A DNA stretch of 6,412 nt, from positions 1-6,412 of the forward strand of contig JANXSH010000874.1 of NCBI GenBank assembly GCA_025356615.1, given 5' to 3'. This stretch comes from Planctomycetia bacterium. Lineage in GTDB: Bacteria > Planctomycetota > Planctomycetia > Gemmatales > Gemmataceae. Below the pieces are notes generated by a model that worked only from the letters and a program-made list of their open reading frames with translations, had not been told where the DNA came from and did not search any database. Positions 5,788 to 6,412 of this stretch are shown one piece after another (position 1 is the stretch's first letter; the number at the start of each line of letters is the position of its first letter). Position numbers and translations under genes: made by a program.

Positions 5788-6009
5788 TCATGCCGAGGGG
5801 CGGGTGCATTTGAACGCCCCGAGAACTTGGAGGAGATCCTGCGTGATGACGACCTCGTCGTCGAGGAAGTCCTGGAGCCACAAGTAGTTATTGCGATGGG
5901 CCAGGGCCACGAGCGGCAGTAGGTCCGCGAGCCGAACGCTCACGGTCGCCGGTTGAATTTGGGGATCATCCTCCGCAAGGGACGAATACACGCGCAAGAA
6001 TCCGGCCAT
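5788..6009 (-). CDS. small conserved-looking protein of unknown function (73 aa)
   Basis: The product is 73 residues, predicted mostly helical. It begins MAGFLRVYSSLAEDD, has a central VSVRLADLLPLVALAHRNNYLWLQDF segment, an acidic LDDEVVITQDLLQVLGAF stretch, and ends RPSA. The start is set by a strong AGGAGGAGG on the minus strand about 9 nt before the ATG at 6009. The frame stays open to 6381 but would then overlap gpsA head-on and becomes Arg/Ser-rich, so the longer version is rejected. A strong hairpin follows the stop. There is no signal peptide, membrane segment or recognised motif. It looks like a soluble helical adaptor-type protein, but function cannot be assigned. It is divergent from gpsA with 172 bp between the start codons. 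Confidence 0.68.
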   Translation of the reverse strand: MAGFLRVYSSLAEDDPQIQPATVSVRLADLLPLVALAHRNNYLWLQDFLDDEVVITQDLLQVLGAFKCTRPSA

Positions 6010-6181
6010 CTCCTGCCTCCTCCTGACCTGTGGCGTCCGTTCATGGAAAGCTGTTAAATGTATCGGCCGGAAGCATGAGCCGACTTCGATAATTCCCTCG
6101 CATCCTGGGGAAGGAACCACCTGCCCAATCGGCGCATTCGGCGTAGGATGAACAGGGAGACCTCTTTCGGAGATGCCGACC
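6010..6181. other. divergent intergenic region between the small-protein gene and gpsA
   Basis: This region should hold the promoters of both divergent genes. On the plus strand GATAAT occurs at 6088-6093 without a matching -35 box, and on the minus strand an AT-rich patch lies around 6050-6062. Neither gives a convincing sigma-70 pair, so no promoter is called. The small-protein Shine-Dalgarno (6016-6024) and the gpsA Shine-Dalgarno (6169-6172) are the only firm elements. Confidence 0.4.
6169..6172 (+). promoter_or_regulatory. ribosome binding site of gpsA
   Basis: GGAG ends 9 nt before the ATG at 6182. It favours that start over the ATG at 6173, which directly abuts it, and over the ATG at 6188, which is 15 nt away. 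Confidence 0.55.
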
Positions 6182-6412
6182 ATGTCGATGACCTTCGCCG
6201 TGCTGGGTGACGGAGCCTGGGGGACGGCCATCGCCCTGCTCCTCGCGCAAAATGCCATGCACCGGGTTCGCCTCTGGAGCGCGCGATCGGAGAACGGCCT
6301 GCTCCTCGAGCAACACCGCGAGAACGTCCACCTCTTGCCCGGCGTCCCCATACCCCCGGCGGTCGAGCTGACCCGAGACATCCGCCGGGCCGTCGCCGGG
6401 GCCGACGTGTGG
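6182..6412 (+). CDS. gpsA: NAD(P)-dependent glycerol-3-phosphate dehydrogenase, N-terminal part (runs off window)
   Basis: The 77 codons present are open to the window edge. The translation starts MSMTFAVLGDGAWGTAIALL, with the Rossmann GxGxWG nucleotide-binding motif at residues 9-14 that is typical of GpsA. It continues with a VRLWSAR strand and the LPGVPIPPAVELTRDI segment, matching the family's 'YLPG..LP..l..t.dl' region, and then the ADVW start of the next strand. GpsA reduces dihydroxyacetone phosphate to sn-glycerol 3-phosphate in the cytoplasm, the entry point to glycerophospholipid synthesis. The family is about 330 residues, so roughly three quarters lies beyond the window. The start at 6182 is preferred on ribosome-binding-site spacing; 6173 and 6188 are alternatives. 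It is divergent from the small-protein gene. Confidence 0.93.
   Translation, partial: MSMTFAVLGDGAWGTAIALLLAQNAMHRVRLWSARSENGLLLEQHRENVHLLPGVPIPPAVELTRDIRRAVAGADVW

Noticed and set aside
6010..6381. Upstream extension of the 73-residue protein to a start at 6381
   Set aside because: It would overlap gpsA on the opposite strand. The extra translation is low-complexity Arg/Ser-rich, and a strong ribosome binding site marks the internal ATG at 6009.

Overview
The window is high-GC bacterial DNA. It most likely comes from a planctomycete of the Gemmata type. The main evidence is a large ECF sigma factor carrying a transmembrane segment and a long tail of repeated carboxypeptidase-regulatory/Cna-B-like domains, an architecture I associate with that group. 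A TPR-YggX-like protein, a PSP1-like protein with a cysteine-rich tail and small lineage-type proteins point the same way. The organism call is inference; no rRNA or tRNA is present to confirm it.

Layout, left to right. Positions 1-199 hold no gene I can support, but there is a short hairpin and a strong G-quadruplex motif near the edge. A run of four minus-strand genes fills 200-5621. In transcription order they are a secreted beta-rich protein of unknown function (5621 to 4818), a TPR plus YggX-like iron-trafficking fusion (4510 to 3863), a PSP1/RicT-like protein with a cysteine-glycine tail (3857 to 3249), and the membrane-tethered ECF sigma factor (3133 to 200). The second and third genes are 5 nt apart and almost certainly co-translated.

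The 307-bp gap between the secreted protein and the TPR gene is full of repeats. Heptad arrays (GTTGTCA, some with a GGAATA extension) stand in inverted orientation on either side of a 120-bp AT-rich MITE-like element with 31-bp imperfect terminal inverted repeats.

On the right, a 73-residue minus-strand protein (6009 to 5788) is followed by a strong hairpin that is probably its terminator. It is divergent from gpsA (glycerol-3-phosphate dehydrogenase, plus strand from 6182), which runs off the window end. A perfect 8-bp-arm palindrome lies just upstream of the secreted-protein gene and may be an operator.

The most interesting part is the coupled pair at 3249-4510. It joins a cysteine-bearing YggX-like domain (known family role: iron trafficking and protection of Fe-S proteins) with a PSP1 protein whose best-known relative, RicT/YaaT, belongs to an Fe-S-binding complex. 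This suggests an iron or Fe-S handling module. That role is inferred and has not been shown.
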